Notes under the pieces: model-generated | Seen by the model: the letters and a program-made list of their open reading frames with translations, nothing else | Told to the model about the DNA's origin: nothing | The model's database searches: none | Translations under genes and position numbers: made by a program | NCBI RefSeq assembly: GCF_019793465.1 | Contig: NZ_JAILYJ010000005.1 | Span: 62,001-126,000, forward strand | Source: Rhizobium croatiense | Lineage (GTDB): Bacteria > Pseudomonadota > Alphaproteobacteria > Rhizobiales > Rhizobiaceae | Length of the DNA: 64,000 nt | Direction: 5' to 3' | In this document: in pieces, positions 1 through 8,569 of the stretch | How the letters are laid out: each line of letters starts with the position of its first letter | Position numbering within the stretch: position 1 is the stretch's first letter

Positions 1-566
1 ACCTGCGGCTTGGCGACGGGGGTCGGCACGTTGTCCGGCAGCGCCTCGGCTTCCGGCTTCGGCGGCTCCTCGGGCTTGGCCTGTTCTTCCGGCGGCTTTT
101 CCTCCGGCTTGGGCGGCGTCACTTCGACGGGCTTCGGCGGCGGAATGGAGGCGACTTCTTTCGGCTGATCGACTTCTGTTTCCTCCTTGACGATATCCTT
201 GACATCGTTCGGGACAGGATCGGTCTTCGGCAGCGGCTTATCGCTCGAATTCGCTGCCGCAGCTTCCGTATTGCTGGGCTTGGCGTTCGGAACCGGCGGC
301 GTCTTCAGGTCGATATTGTTGTCGCCGGCATTTTCGGCCGGCTCCGCGATCGGCGGCCGTGTGGTGGGCACCGGCGCGGAAGTCTCCTTCTTCGGAGCCT
401 TCTTGTCACCCTGCTGCATCTGGGTGATGGATTCCACCGGTACGAGATCGACCGGCATCGCCTCGAAATCCTCCACCTTGAAGGATTCCGGCGCGCCGAG
501 CGATACCATCGCCCAGGTCAACACCAGGCAGTGCAGAACAGCAGATGTGACGACGCTGGTCTTCAT
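1..566 (-). CDS. tolA: TolA, inner-membrane linker of the Tol-Pal system (partial)
   Basis: The N-terminal 188 or so residues are present and the rest lies beyond the left edge. It opens with a short cytoplasmic start (MKTSVVTSAVLH) and one hydrophobic segment at about residues 5-24. A long periplasmic stretch rich in Pro, Glu, Lys and Ala follows, with repeated KPE and PPKP blocks, which is typical of the low-complexity middle of TolA. TolA links the TolQR proton channel to TolB/Pal at the outer membrane during cell constriction. It starts 8 bp after tolR ends, so it is in the same transcription unit. The C-terminal TolA domain cannot be checked. The identification rests mainly on position after tolQR and on composition. 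Confidence 0.85.
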   Translation of the reverse strand, partial: MKTSVVTSAVLHCLVLTWAMVSLGAPESFKVEDFEAMPVDLVPVESITQMQQGDKKAPKKETSAPVPTTRPPIAEPAENAGDNNIDLKTPPVPNAKPSNTEAAAANSSDKPLPKTDPVPNDVKDIVKEETEVDQPKEVASIPPPKPVEVTPPKPEEKPPEEQAKPEEPPKPEAEALPDNVPTPVAKPQ

Positions 567-574
567 CTTGAACG

Positions 575-1030
575 CTATTGGTCCTTCTTCTGCTGCGTCA
601 CCAGGCCGATATTCTTGAAGCCGGCGCCCTGGATACGGGCCATGACGTCGGCGATGACGCCGTAAGGCGCTGTCGCGTCGCCCCGCACGAAGATACGTTC
701 GTTATACCCGGTGGTGGCGATCGCCTCGAGCTTTGCGGCGATCTCCGCCGCCGGGATCGGCGTTTCCTGCAGGAACACCTCGCCGTTATTCTTGACGGAG
801 ATGGTGATCGGCTGCGTCTCGGAATTCAGCGCCTTGGCCTGCGTTTCCGGCAGGTCGATCGGTACGCCGACGGTCATCATCGGTGCTGCGACCATGAAGA
901 TGATCAGAAGCACCAGCATGACGTCGACGAGCGGCGTCACGTTGATTTCGGAGATGACGGCCTTGTTCCGACCGCCGCGACGGCGGCGTCCGCCGCCCCC
1001 GCCGCCATTGCCTCCAACAGCCATACCCAT
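575..1030 (-). CDS. tolR: TolR/ExbD-family proton channel subunit
   Basis: This 151-residue protein has a Gly/Arg-rich N-terminus followed by EINVTPLVDVMLVLLIIFMV at about residues 28-47. That is the ExbD/TolR transmembrane helix with its conserved proton-handling Asp (in PLVDV). The remaining residues form the periplasmic domain. TolR pairs with TolQ to harvest the proton motive force for TolA. It lies between tolQ (18 bp upstream) and tolA (8 bp downstream) on the minus strand, the usual Tol-Pal order. The basic Gly/Arg N-terminal tail is longer than in enteric TolR but is common in this family. Confidence 0.95.
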   Translation of the reverse strand: MGMAVGGNGGGGGGRRRRGGRNKAVISEINVTPLVDVMLVLLIIFMVAAPMMTVGVPIDLPETQAKALNSETQPITISVKNNGEVFLQETPIPAAEIAAKLEAIATTGYNERIFVRGDATAPYGVIADVMARIQGAGFKNIGLVTQQKKDQ

Positions 1031-1048
1031 GTCAGTATTCTCCGTTGG

Positions 1049-1768
1049 TTACTGAGCGGCAGCGCGCGGCTGCAGCTTCTCGTCGATCTGGCGCGAAAGT
1101 ATGGCGGAGAATTCATCCGCGAAACCTTCCATGCGCGCCGAGAGCTTGGCGGCATCGGCGGAGAACTTGTTGTAGGCGATAACCGCCGGGATAGCGGCGA
1201 CGAGGCCGATCGCGGTAGCGAGCAACGCTTCGGCGATACCGGGAGCAACGACCGCGAGATTGGTCGACTTCGAGCCGGCGATCGCCTGGAACGAGGTCAT
1301 GATACCGACGACCGTGCCGAACAGGCCGATGAACGGACCGGCCGAACCGATCGTCGCAAGCGATCCGAGACGGGCGCCGAGATATTCGGTTTCACGGGCG
1401 AGCGTCACGTCCATCGCACGGTCGATACGCATCTGCAGGCCGATCGGCGAGCGGGCGCCGCGTTCGAAGGATTTCTTCCACTCGCGCATGGCCGCGACGA
1501 AGATCGACGCCAGGCCGGTATTGTTGCGCTCCGACAGGGAGCGATAGAGTTCTTCGAGCGACTGGCCCGACCAGAAGACCTGTTCGAACTTGTCGAACTG
1601 GCGCCGTGCGCGGCCATAGGCCAGGTATTTGTCGATGACGATCGCCCAGGTCCACACAGAGGCTGCGATGAGCCCGAGCATGACGAGCTTGACGACGATG
1701 CCGGCCTGCATGAAAAGCGACCAGAGGCTGACGTCCGTCGTGGCTGCTGCCAATCCTACTTGTTCCAT
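1049..1768 (-). CDS. tolQ: TolQ/ExbB-family proton channel subunit
   Basis: The 239-residue protein starts at the ATG encoding MEQVGLAAATTDVSLW. A TTG 51 bp upstream would extend the frame but adds nothing that looks conserved. A first hydrophobic helix lies at about residues 18-42. The two later helices carry the MotA/TolQ/ExbB signature (GSAGPFIGLFGTVVGIMTSF and EALLATAIGLVAAIPAVIAY). TolQ and TolR form the proton-conducting motor that energises TolA during outer-membrane invagination. It is the first tol gene of the unit, 374 bp downstream of ybgC, so it may have its own promoter in that gap. Confidence 0.95.
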   Translation of the reverse strand: MEQVGLAAATTDVSLWSLFMQAGIVVKLVMLGLIAASVWTWAIVIDKYLAYGRARRQFDKFEQVFWSGQSLEELYRSLSERNNTGLASIFVAAMREWKKSFERGARSPIGLQMRIDRAMDVTLARETEYLGARLGSLATIGSAGPFIGLFGTVVGIMTSFQAIAGSKSTNLAVVAPGIAEALLATAIGLVAAIPAVIAYNKFSADAAKLSARMEGFADEFSAILSRQIDEKLQPRAAAQ

Positions 1769-2142
1769 TGATCCAAAATCCCCGAATCCAAACGCCCGGT
1801 GCTGGACCGGGCGAAACAAAGTGATCTCGCAAGAAGTGTCCGGCGGCCGCCGCCCAAAGCCCTGGTCAAGCTTCCAAGCTCATCTTCCGCCTTCTTGCCG
1901 TCAAATTTGGTCAAAGGAAGGCGTGCACCGCACAAACTCCGACTTTCCCAGTAAGACACTATTATGGTTAATAGATCGTTAGTGCCGGACTGTGACAGCA
2001 AGCCTGTATTCGCAAGATTTTATTCCTGGATTACTTGACCGGAGCAAGCTCCGGCTGCCGAAAGAGCGCTCATCCTGCGGCGCGGGAATTCCTTCACATA
2101 AAGCTCAAGTTTTTACAAGGCCGAATTTCGAGCAATTCGGCG
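1769..2142 (-). other. Intergenic region between ybgC and tolQ
   Basis: This 374-bp gap lies on the transcribed side of ybgC and upstream of tolQ. It is AT-richer than its surroundings around 1960-2030. No protein-like reading frame, repeat element or convincing terminator was seen. It probably holds a tolQRA promoter, but no box is clear enough to place. Confidence 0.5.
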
Positions 2143-2598
2143 CTATAGCGGCGTGCTGCCTTCCAGGAATTTCGCCGCAAGCGTTTCCGGCAGCCGCCGC
2201 GGCCGCCCTTTGGCATTGATGACAGCGATGATCACCCGGGCGGCGATCAGCAGCGTCTCGCCCGAGCGGATCTGCTGATTGAGCACCATCTTGGCGCCGC
2301 CCGCTTTTTCCGTGTGCGTCAGGATCGTCAGTACATCGTCCATGCGCGCCGGGCTCTTGAAGTCGATCTCCATGCGGTGAACGACGAAGACAAGCCCCTC
2401 CTCGTCGGCGCTGACGAGCTCGCGCTGCTCGACTCCGAGGCAGCGCAGATAATCGGTGCGGCCGCGCTCGAGAAAATGCAGGTAGCGCGCATGATAGACC
2501 AGGCCGGAGAAATCCGTGTCCTCATAATAGACCCGCTGGACGAGGCGATGTCCGGTCTCCGTCAGCTCTCCCGAAATGGAAAAAGGGCGTTCCGTCAT
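2143..2598 (-). CDS. ybgC: YbgC-type acyl-CoA thioesterase
   Basis: This 151-residue hot-dog-fold thioesterase contains the YbgC/4-hydroxybenzoyl-CoA thioesterase signature near its N-terminus (YYEDTDFSGLVYHARYLHF, including the catalytic Asp). The chosen ATG (MTERPFS) is preceded by a GGAGAA ribosome site 5 bases away. The frame is open 93 bp further upstream but has no better start. YbgC proteins hydrolyse acyl-CoA or acyl-ACP and are usually the first gene of the tol-pal cluster, as here. It is divergent from sqdB, with a 141-bp shared promoter region. Confidence 0.9.
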   Translation of the reverse strand: MTERPFSISGELTETGHRLVQRVYYEDTDFSGLVYHARYLHFLERGRTDYLRCLGVEQRELVSADEEGLVFVVHRMEIDFKSPARMDDVLTILTHTEKAGGAKMVLNQQIRSGETLLIAARVIIAVINAKGRPRRLPETLAAKFLEGSTPL

Positions 2599-2739
2599 AA
2601 TTTTCTCCAAACTGCGGTGCTCTCTTTGGCGCAACGCCTCTCGGCAGGCAAGCATTGAATGCCGGGCCGGCAGGCATTGAATGATTGTCATAATTCCTAA
2701 CTATTCCCGATATTGAGCGACCGATCAGGAGACGATGCG

Positions 2740-3960
2740 ATGAAGATTGCGGTTATGGGCGGAGACGGTTTCATTGGTTGGCCAACGTCGCTGCATCTCT
2801 CCGATGCCGGGCACGACATCCATATTCTCGACAATCTCTCGCGCCGCTGGATCGACACCGAACTTGGCGTTCAGTCGCTGACCCCGATGGATTCGATCCA
2901 GGAGCGCACCCGCATCTGGCATGCCGAAACCGGGCGCCGCATCCACTTCAATCTGATCGATCTCGCCAAGGATTACGAACTCCTGAAGAACTGGCTTTCC
3001 GAACATCGCCCGGATGCCGTCATCCACTTCGCCGAGCAGCGGGCCGCGCCCTATTCGATGAAGAGCGACCGCCACAAGAATTACACGGTTAACAACAATG
3101 TCAGCGCCACGCACAACCTGTTGAACGCGCTGACGGAGCTCAATCTCGATACCCATCTCATCCATCTCGGCACCATGGGCGTCTACGGCTATTCGACGGT
3201 CGGCGCGGCAATCCCCGAGGGTTACCTGCCGGTCGGCATCGAGACTGCAGGCGGCGAGACGGTCAGCCAGGAGATCCTCTATCCCTCCAATCCCGGCTCG
3301 ATCTACCATATGACCAAGTGCCTGGATCAGCTTCTCTTCCAGTTCTACGCCAAGAACGACAGCTTGCGGATCACCGACCTGCACCAGGGCATCGTCTGGG
3401 GCACGCATACCGAACAAACGCGCCGCCACGCACAGCTCATCAACCGTTTCGACTACGACGGCGATTACGGCACGGTGCTGAACCGCTTCCTCATCCAGGC
3501 GGCCATCGGCTATCCGCTGACTGTGCACGGCACCGGCGGCCAGACCCGCGCTTTCATCCATATCCAGGATTCGGTGCGCTGCATCGAGCTGGCGCTACAG
3601 AATCCTCCCGCCCGCGGCGCCCGCGTCGAGATCTTCAATCAAATGACGGAAACCCACCGGGTGCGCGACCTTGCCGAAATGATCGCCAGGATCAGCGGCG
3701 CCACGATTGCCTGGCTGCCCAATCCGCGCAAGGAAGCCGCCGAAAACGAGCTGATCGTCCGCAACGAAAAGTTCCTCGATCTCGGCCTCGAACCGATCAC
3801 GCTGGAAACAGGGCTGCTCGGCGAGATCGTCGACGTCGCGAAGAAATTCGCCTACCGCGTCGACCGTGCCCGCGTGCCGGCCGTCTCCGCCTGGACCAGG
3901 GATATTGCCGCGACGATCAACCACGATCCGGAAGGCAAGCGGCTGAAATCGGTGTCATGA
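2740..3960 (+). CDS. sqdB: UDP-sulfoquinovose synthase
   Basis: The 406-residue protein belongs to the extended short-chain dehydrogenase family. It begins MKIAVMGGDGFIGWPT, a GxDGFxG nucleotide-binding loop at residues 7-13, and carries the catalytic Tyr189-xxx-Lys193 pair (YHMTK). The GTMGVYGYS and RAFIHIQDSVRCIEL blocks are characteristic of SqdB, which makes UDP-sulfoquinovose from UDP-glucose and sulfite for the sulfolipid SQDG. The start is set by an AGGAG site about 8 bases upstream. Two genes resembling sqdD and sqdC follow on the same strand. The gap to sqdD holds a palindromic repeat element, which is unusual inside a presumed operon. Confidence 0.95.
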   Translation: MKIAVMGGDGFIGWPTSLHLSDAGHDIHILDNLSRRWIDTELGVQSLTPMDSIQERTRIWHAETGRRIHFNLIDLAKDYELLKNWLSEHRPDAVIHFAEQRAAPYSMKSDRHKNYTVNNNVSATHNLLNALTELNLDTHLIHLGTMGVYGYSTVGAAIPEGYLPVGIETAGGETVSQEILYPSNPGSIYHMTKCLDQLLFQFYAKNDSLRITDLHQGIVWGTHTEQTRRHAQLINRFDYDGDYGTVLNRFLIQAAIGYPLTVHGTGGQTRAFIHIQDSVRCIELALQNPPARGARVEIFNQMTETHRVRDLAEMIARISGATIAWLPNPRKEAAENELIVRNEKFLDLGLEPITLETGLLGEIVDVAKKFAYRVDRARVPAVSAWTRDIAATINHDPEGKRLKSVS

Positions 3961-4004
3961 GTGAGGACGGATCAGTCAATAGAGACTCCCTTGCCAAGTC
4001 AGTT

Positions 4005-4240
4005 CATGTGGGAGGGAGAGGGCATGCCGTGTGAGCCCCCCTCTGCCCTGCCGGGCATCTCCCCCACAGGTGGGGAGATCACAAGCGGCTCGCGCTTCCC
4101 ACCCAATTACCGTTTCGCTGTGCTGGACGTCAGTTGCTTGGGGAAGCCGTCGCGCCTAGCTAATCTCCCCACCTGTGGGGGAGATGCCCGGCAGGGCAGA
4201 GGGGGGCGGCCACGGCACACCCTCTCCTCCGTCCCGTCCC
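4005..4240. repeat. Palindromic intergenic element between sqdB and sqdD
   Basis: Two arms of about 44 bases (4036-4079 and 4163-4206) are nearly perfect reverse complements. The core reads CTGCCCTGCCGGGCATCTCC, then CCCACAGGTGGGGAGAT. The pairing continues less perfectly outward over about 30 bases on each side. About 80 bases separate the arms. The whole would fold into one large hairpin in RNA. It resembles the mosaic palindromic repeats scattered between genes in rhizobial chromosomes. It fills nearly all of the 317-bp gap, and no gene was seen in it. Confidence 0.85.
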
Positions 4241-4277
4241 TGGGCCTGACCAAGGACAGGAAGGAGGACGTGCTGCA

Positions 4278-5117
4278 ATGGCGCACGTGACCACACAACC
4301 ACGCCAACGTTTCGCCTACGTCACCCTCGTCACCAACGCCGACTACGCCATGGGCGCGACCGCGCTTGCCCGCTCCCTCCGCCGAACCGGCACCACCGCC
4401 GACATCGTCGTCCTCCATACCGGCGGCGTCGATGCAGCCGCCCTCGCCCCGCTCGCGACCCTCGGCTGCCGCCTGATCGAAGTCGAGCACCTGCCGCTCT
4501 CCGACGCCTTCAACGAACGCCACGCCCGCGGCCAACTTCATTCCGCAGCGCCTTTTACAAAGGGCCGCAAGCCCACTTTCCATTCGCCGCTCGACAATTT
4601 CTGCAAGCTCAGGCTCTGGCAGCTCGTCGAATACGAACGCTGCGTCTTCATCGACGCCGATGCCCTGGTGCTGAAAAACGTCGACAGGCTCTTCCTTTAT
4701 CCGGAATTTTCCGCCGCCCCCAATGTCTACGAAAGCCTCGCCGACTTCCGCCGCATGAATTCCGGTGTTTTCGTCGCCACGCCGTCGCATGACACATTCC
4801 GGCACATGCTCGAAAGGCTCGACACGCCGGAAGTCTTCTGGCGCCGCACCGATCAGACCTTTCTTCAGACCTTCTTCCCGGATTGGCACGGCCTGCCGGT
4901 CTATTTCAACATGCTGCAATATGTATGGTTCACCATGCCGGCGCTTTGGGACTGGAAGAGCGTCTCGATCCTGCACTACCAGTATGAAAAACCGTGGGAA
5001 AAAGATCATCCCAAGGCAGCGCAGCTACAACCTTTGATCGATTTATGGCATCGTTTCCACGATGGCGGCGATGTGCCCGAGATCGCGGCGCTGGACAATC
5101 CGGAAGGGGCAGCATGA
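4278..5117 (+). CDS. sqdD: Glycosyltransferase family 8 protein, SqdD-like
   Basis: The 279-residue protein starts MAHVTTQPRQRFAYVTLVTN, then YAMGATALARSL, and has the metal- and nucleotide-sugar-binding DxD motif (FIDADALVL, Asp126-Ala-Asp128). These are marks of glycogenin-like GT8 enzymes. In rhizobia and Rhodobacter the glycogenin-like SqdD lies with sqdB and sqdC and is thought to act in the transfer of sulfoquinovose to diacylglycerol. A GGAGG-type site sits just upstream (AGGAAGGAGG). Its stop codon overlaps the sqdC start by 4 bases (ATGA). The name rests on this context together with the fold. Confidence 0.85.
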   Translation: MAHVTTQPRQRFAYVTLVTNADYAMGATALARSLRRTGTTADIVVLHTGGVDAAALAPLATLGCRLIEVEHLPLSDAFNERHARGQLHSAAPFTKGRKPTFHSPLDNFCKLRLWQLVEYERCVFIDADALVLKNVDRLFLYPEFSAAPNVYESLADFRRMNSGVFVATPSHDTFRHMLERLDTPEVFWRRTDQTFLQTFFPDWHGLPVYFNMLQYVWFTMPALWDWKSVSILHYQYEKPWEKDHPKAAQLQPLIDLWHRFHDGGDVPEIAALDNPEGAA

Positions 5118-6031
5118 AGGTATTGGTATCCGGCGGAACCGGTCTCGTCGGCCGTTATGTCGTCGAGGAGCTTCTGACCGCCGGCTATCAGGTGATCGTC
5201 GGTGGACGTCGTGCGCCCCATCCCCGCCTCTTCTCCCGCCCGGTCGAGTTCGCAGCGCTCTCCCTCGATCCCGACCAGGATCAGATCGACATTTTCGACG
5301 ACGCCTATTTCTTCGTCCACGCCGCCTTCAGCCATGTTCCCGGCAAATATCGCGGCGGCGAAGGCGACGATGCGAAGACCTTCCACAGATTGAACCTCGA
5401 CGGCACCGTTCGCCTTTTCGAAGCGGCCAAACGCGCCGGCACGCGCCGCTGCGTCTTCCTGTCCAGCCGCGCTGCCTACGGCGAACATCCGCCCGGAACC
5501 GAGCTCACAGAAACGATGCTGCCGAAGCCGGAGACGCTCTACGGCCAGATCAAACTCGACGCTGAAGGCGCGCTGAGCCATCTCTCGACGCCGGGTTTTG
5601 CCGGCGTCAGTCTGAGGGCGACCGGCGTCTATGGCGATCTTTCGCCGAACAAATGGGACGGCCTCATCGCCGATTATCGCGCCGGCCGGCCGGTCGCACC
5701 CCGCGCGGCAACAGAGGTTCACGGCCGTGATCTCGGGCGCGCGGTGCGGCTGATGCTGGAGGCGGAAAGCACCCGCATCTCCGGCGAGATCTTCAACCTG
5801 TCGGACATCGTCGTCGACACCCGCGACATCCTTGCCCCCATCCGCCGTGAGACGGAATGTCGTCATGCGCTGCCGGCTCCGGCCGACAGGACAGCGCTCA
5901 ATCCGATGAGCACGGCAAAAATCCGCGCGCTCGGCTGGATGCCGGGCGGAACCCCTCTGTTCGAGGAAACAATGCGGCGGCTGGCCGTCGCGCTGCCGAC
6001 GTTGGCACACGAATCGACGCAGGAGCGATAG
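5114..6031 (+). CDS. sqdC: NAD-dependent epimerase/dehydratase, SqdC-like
   Basis: This 305-residue extended short-chain dehydrogenase begins MKVLVSGGTGLVGRYVVEEL (GxxGxxG at residues 7-13). A SSRAAYGE block and the YGQIKLDAE motif (Tyr-xxx-Lys) follow. The start is the ATG that overlaps the sqdD stop (ATGA), which fixes it well. SqdC in rhizobial and Rhodobacter sqd operons is a reductase-like protein that affects sulfolipid formation, although its exact reaction is not settled. Here it closes the sqdB-sqdD-sqdC unit. Confidence 0.8.
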   Translation: MKVLVSGGTGLVGRYVVEELLTAGYQVIVGGRRAPHPRLFSRPVEFAALSLDPDQDQIDIFDDAYFFVHAAFSHVPGKYRGGEGDDAKTFHRLNLDGTVRLFEAAKRAGTRRCVFLSSRAAYGEHPPGTELTETMLPKPETLYGQIKLDAEGALSHLSTPGFAGVSLRATGVYGDLSPNKWDGLIADYRAGRPVAPRAATEVHGRDLGRAVRLMLEAESTRISGEIFNLSDIVVDTRDILAPIRRETECRHALPAPADRTALNPMSTAKIRALGWMPGGTPLFEETMRRLAVALPTLAHESTQER

Positions 6032-6163
6032 GCATCCTCGTCTGACGATCGGCGGCCGAAGGCCGACACGGCGTGAAACCGCCGCGCTCCCGTCGCACCC
6101 TGCATTTGCATCGGACCTCCAGCCGTCTATGCTCGGCCGAACCTCTCACATCTGGCAGATCGA

Positions 6164-6751
6164 ATGACCGCACGAGAACTGAAAGCGCAGTTGCGCAATG
6201 AACGGCTGGCCGCCCGCGACGCCATCGCTCCTGAGGAGCGTATCTCCAAGAGCCTTGCAATGGCAGATCATGCCGGCGAGGCGGTCGCCTTTGCGCCCGG
6301 CACGATCGTCTCCGGTTTCCTGCCGATCCGGTCCGAGGCCGATCTGCGACCGCTGATGGCCCGGTTTGCAGCGCGCGGCGCACGGCTGTGCGTGCCGGCG
6401 ATCCTCGACAAGCAGACCATCGCCTTTCGGGAACTGACGCAAGACGTGCCTCTCATCGAGACCGGCTTCGGCACGGTGGCCCCCGGCACGGAGGCCGACA
6501 TTCTCGATCCCGAAATCATGCTGGTGCCGCTTTCGGCCTTCGATATCCGCGGCCATCGCATCGGCTATGGCGCCGGCTATTACGACCGCGCCATCAGCCG
6601 GCTAAGAGAGAAACGCCTGCATCCGAAGCTGATCGGCATTGCATTCGACTGCCAGGAAGTGGCACATGTGCCCGACGAGCCGCATGACATAAGCCTGGAT
6701 GCCATCCTGACAGAAAGCGGCCTGCGCTTTTTTGCCTCTTGGATTGGATAG
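6164..6751 (+). CDS. 5-formyltetrahydrofolate cyclo-ligase
   Basis: The 195-residue protein has the family's typical length. It contains the C-terminal motif GHRIGYGAGYYDRAISRL (about residues 125-142), which binds ATP and folate in these enzymes. The earlier segment FLPIRSEADLRPLM is also typical. It converts 5-formyl-THF to 5,10-methenyl-THF. In many proteobacteria this gene follows the 6S RNA gene; here the 6S RNA is 27 kb away beside zapA. The next gene starts 3 bases after this stop, so the two are probably co-transcribed. Confidence 0.93.
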   Translation: MTARELKAQLRNERLAARDAIAPEERISKSLAMADHAGEAVAFAPGTIVSGFLPIRSEADLRPLMARFAARGARLCVPAILDKQTIAFRELTQDVPLIETGFGTVAPGTEADILDPEIMLVPLSAFDIRGHRIGYGAGYYDRAISRLREKRLHPKLIGIAFDCQEVAHVPDEPHDISLDAILTESGLRFFASWIG

Positions 6752-6754
6752 GGA

Positions 6755-7579
6755 ATGCGGCTGCTTTTTTTGGGTGACATGGTCGGCAAGACGGGACGCA
6801 CGGCGGTCTGGGACCGCCTCCCCGGCCTGATTTCCGACCTCCGGCTCGATTTCGTCGTCGTCAACGGCGAGAATGCCGCCGGCGGCTTCGGCATCACCGA
6901 GGACATCTTTCTGGAGACGATCAATGCAGGCGCAGATGTAGTAACGACCGGCAATCACGTCTGGGACCAGAAGGAAGCGGTCGCCTTTGCCGGGCGCCAC
7001 GATCAGTTTCTGCGGCCGGCCAACTATCCCCAAGGCACGCCCGGTCGCGGCTCCGGCCTTTTCTATGCCAGGAACGGCGCGCGTGTGCTCGTTGCCAACG
7101 TCATGGGCCGGGTCTTCATGCATCCGGAACTCGACGATCCCTTCAAATCGGCGGAGGTGATCCTCGACGCCTGCCCGCTGAAGGAGCAGGCCGATGCGAT
7201 CATCTTCGATTTCCATGCGGAAGCGACCAGCGAGAAACAGTGTTTCGGCCATTTCGTCGACGGCCGCGCCAGCTTCGTCGTTGGCACTCATACCCATGTG
7301 CCGACCGCCGACGCGCAGATCCTGAACGGCGGCACGGCCTATATGTCGGATGCCGGCATGTGCGGCGATTACGATTCCTCGCTCGGCATGGACAAGGAGG
7401 AGCCGCTCAACCGCTTCATCTCCAAGATGCCGAAAGGCCGCATGGAAGCGGCGAGCGGCCCGGCGACGATCTGCGGCGTCGGCGTCGAGATTTCCGACGC
7501 GACGGGACTGGCCGAAAAGATCGCGCCGCTGCGGCTCGGACCACGCCTGGCCGAAACAGTGCCGGAGTTCTGGCGGTAA
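6755..7579 (+). CDS. YmdB-type metallophosphoesterase (TIGR00282 family)
   Basis: The 274-residue protein begins MRLLFLGDMVGKTGR, then VVNGENAAGGFGI, TTGNHVWDQKE, FHAEATSEK and VVGTHTHVPTAD. These are the metal-ligand blocks (Asp, Asn, His) of the YmdB/TIGR00282 family of calcineurin-like phosphoesterases. Bacillus YmdB is a 2',3'-cyclic-nucleotide phosphodiesterase, but the substrate here is unknown. It starts 3 bases after the cyclo-ligase gene, a pairing common in alphaproteobacteria. Confidence 0.92.
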   Translation: MRLLFLGDMVGKTGRTAVWDRLPGLISDLRLDFVVVNGENAAGGFGITEDIFLETINAGADVVTTGNHVWDQKEAVAFAGRHDQFLRPANYPQGTPGRGSGLFYARNGARVLVANVMGRVFMHPELDDPFKSAEVILDACPLKEQADAIIFDFHAEATSEKQCFGHFVDGRASFVVGTHTHVPTADAQILNGGTAYMSDAGMCGDYDSSLGMDKEEPLNRFISKMPKGRMEAASGPATICGVGVEISDATGLAEKIAPLRLGPRLAETVPEFWR

Positions 7580-7685
7580 GGCCTCGACACGGATCCCACA
7601 CACGATTGTGAGCATCCCTAGTCTGGACCGCTGCGACCTCTTGCCGCATTCTCCGGCCTTCTCGTGAAAGCGCCGGAGGGGTGGC

Positions 7686-8534
7686 ATGAAGCCGCAACAT
7701 CTTGTTCTCGCGATCGCATGCCTAGCCGCCCTTGTCCTGTCGGGTGCCGCAGCAAGGGCGCAGCAACAGCGGCCGCCCGTCAGCCAGTGCCAGGCGATCG
7801 CGCAGACCATCCCGAAAGCGACCTTCGCCAGCTTTTCCGGCGCCCAGCCGGTCGCACCTGCCGTCTCCGAGGGCGAGGACGTCAAACTGACCTTCCTCGG
7901 CCACTCCACCTTCGAGATCGACACGCCCGCCGGCATCGTCATCGCGACCGACTATAACGGCTGGTACCGGCCGGCGGCGCTTCCAGACGTCGTAACGATG
8001 AACAAGGCTCATACGACCCACTTCACCTTGACGCCTGAGCCGGGGATCAAGCATGTGCTGCATGGGTGGAGCGACGTTCCCGGCGAGGCAGCGAGGATCG
8101 ATCTTGTGGTCGGCGACGCCCATATCCGCAACATCGCCACGGATATCCGCTTCAGCTATGGCCTCGGCGGCGCGCAGCAGAATGGAAACTCGATTTTCGT
8201 CTTCGAAATTGCCGGCCTTTGCATCGGCCATCTCGGCCATCTGCATTACGAGCTGACGGATACCCATTATACCGAGATCGGCCGCCTCGACGTCGTCATG
8301 GTGCCGGTCGACGGCGGCCTGACCATGGGCGCCGACAGCATGAGCCGTGTCATCAAGCGGCTGCGCTCGTCGCTGATCCTGCCGATGCACCGCCGCGGCC
8401 CGCCGGTCAGTGCCTTCGTCGCCATGTTCGGCAAGGACTTCGATGTCGCTTATGCGCCCGATGACAGCATCACCGTCTCCACGCGCACGCTGCCGAAGAA
8501 GCCGCTGATCTACGTGATGAAAGGCGTGCAGTAA
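7686..8534 (+). CDS. Exported MBL-fold metallo-hydrolase-like protein
   Basis: This 282-residue protein has a clear signal peptide: MKPQHLVLAIACLAALVLSG, with an Ala-rich cleavage site before QQQRPPVSQ. The mature part contains LTFLGHSTFEIDTPAG and TDYNGWYRP near the start, then HLGHLHYE and VDGGLTMGADSM. This is the layout of UlaG-like metallo-beta-lactamase-fold proteins. The usual HxHxDH metal motif is not obvious, so catalysis is uncertain. A GGAGGGG site precedes the ATG. It stands alone between the phosphoesterase and a convergent gene, and its substrate is unknown. Confidence 0.75.
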   Translation: MKPQHLVLAIACLAALVLSGAAARAQQQRPPVSQCQAIAQTIPKATFASFSGAQPVAPAVSEGEDVKLTFLGHSTFEIDTPAGIVIATDYNGWYRPAALPDVVTMNKAHTTHFTLTPEPGIKHVLHGWSDVPGEAARIDLVVGDAHIRNIATDIRFSYGLGGAQQNGNSIFVFEIAGLCIGHLGHLHYELTDTHYTEIGRLDVVMVPVDGGLTMGADSMSRVIKRLRSSLILPMHRRGPPVSAFVAMFGKDFDVAYAPDDSITVSTRTLPKKPLIYVMKGVQ

Positions 8535-8569
8535 AAAAGGTCGCGGCGGATCCGGCCAAACCTTGCGCA

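Noticed and set aside
578-1771. A 397-codon plus-strand frame across tolR and tolQ
   Set aside because: It is the complement of well-identified tol genes and shows no protein family.
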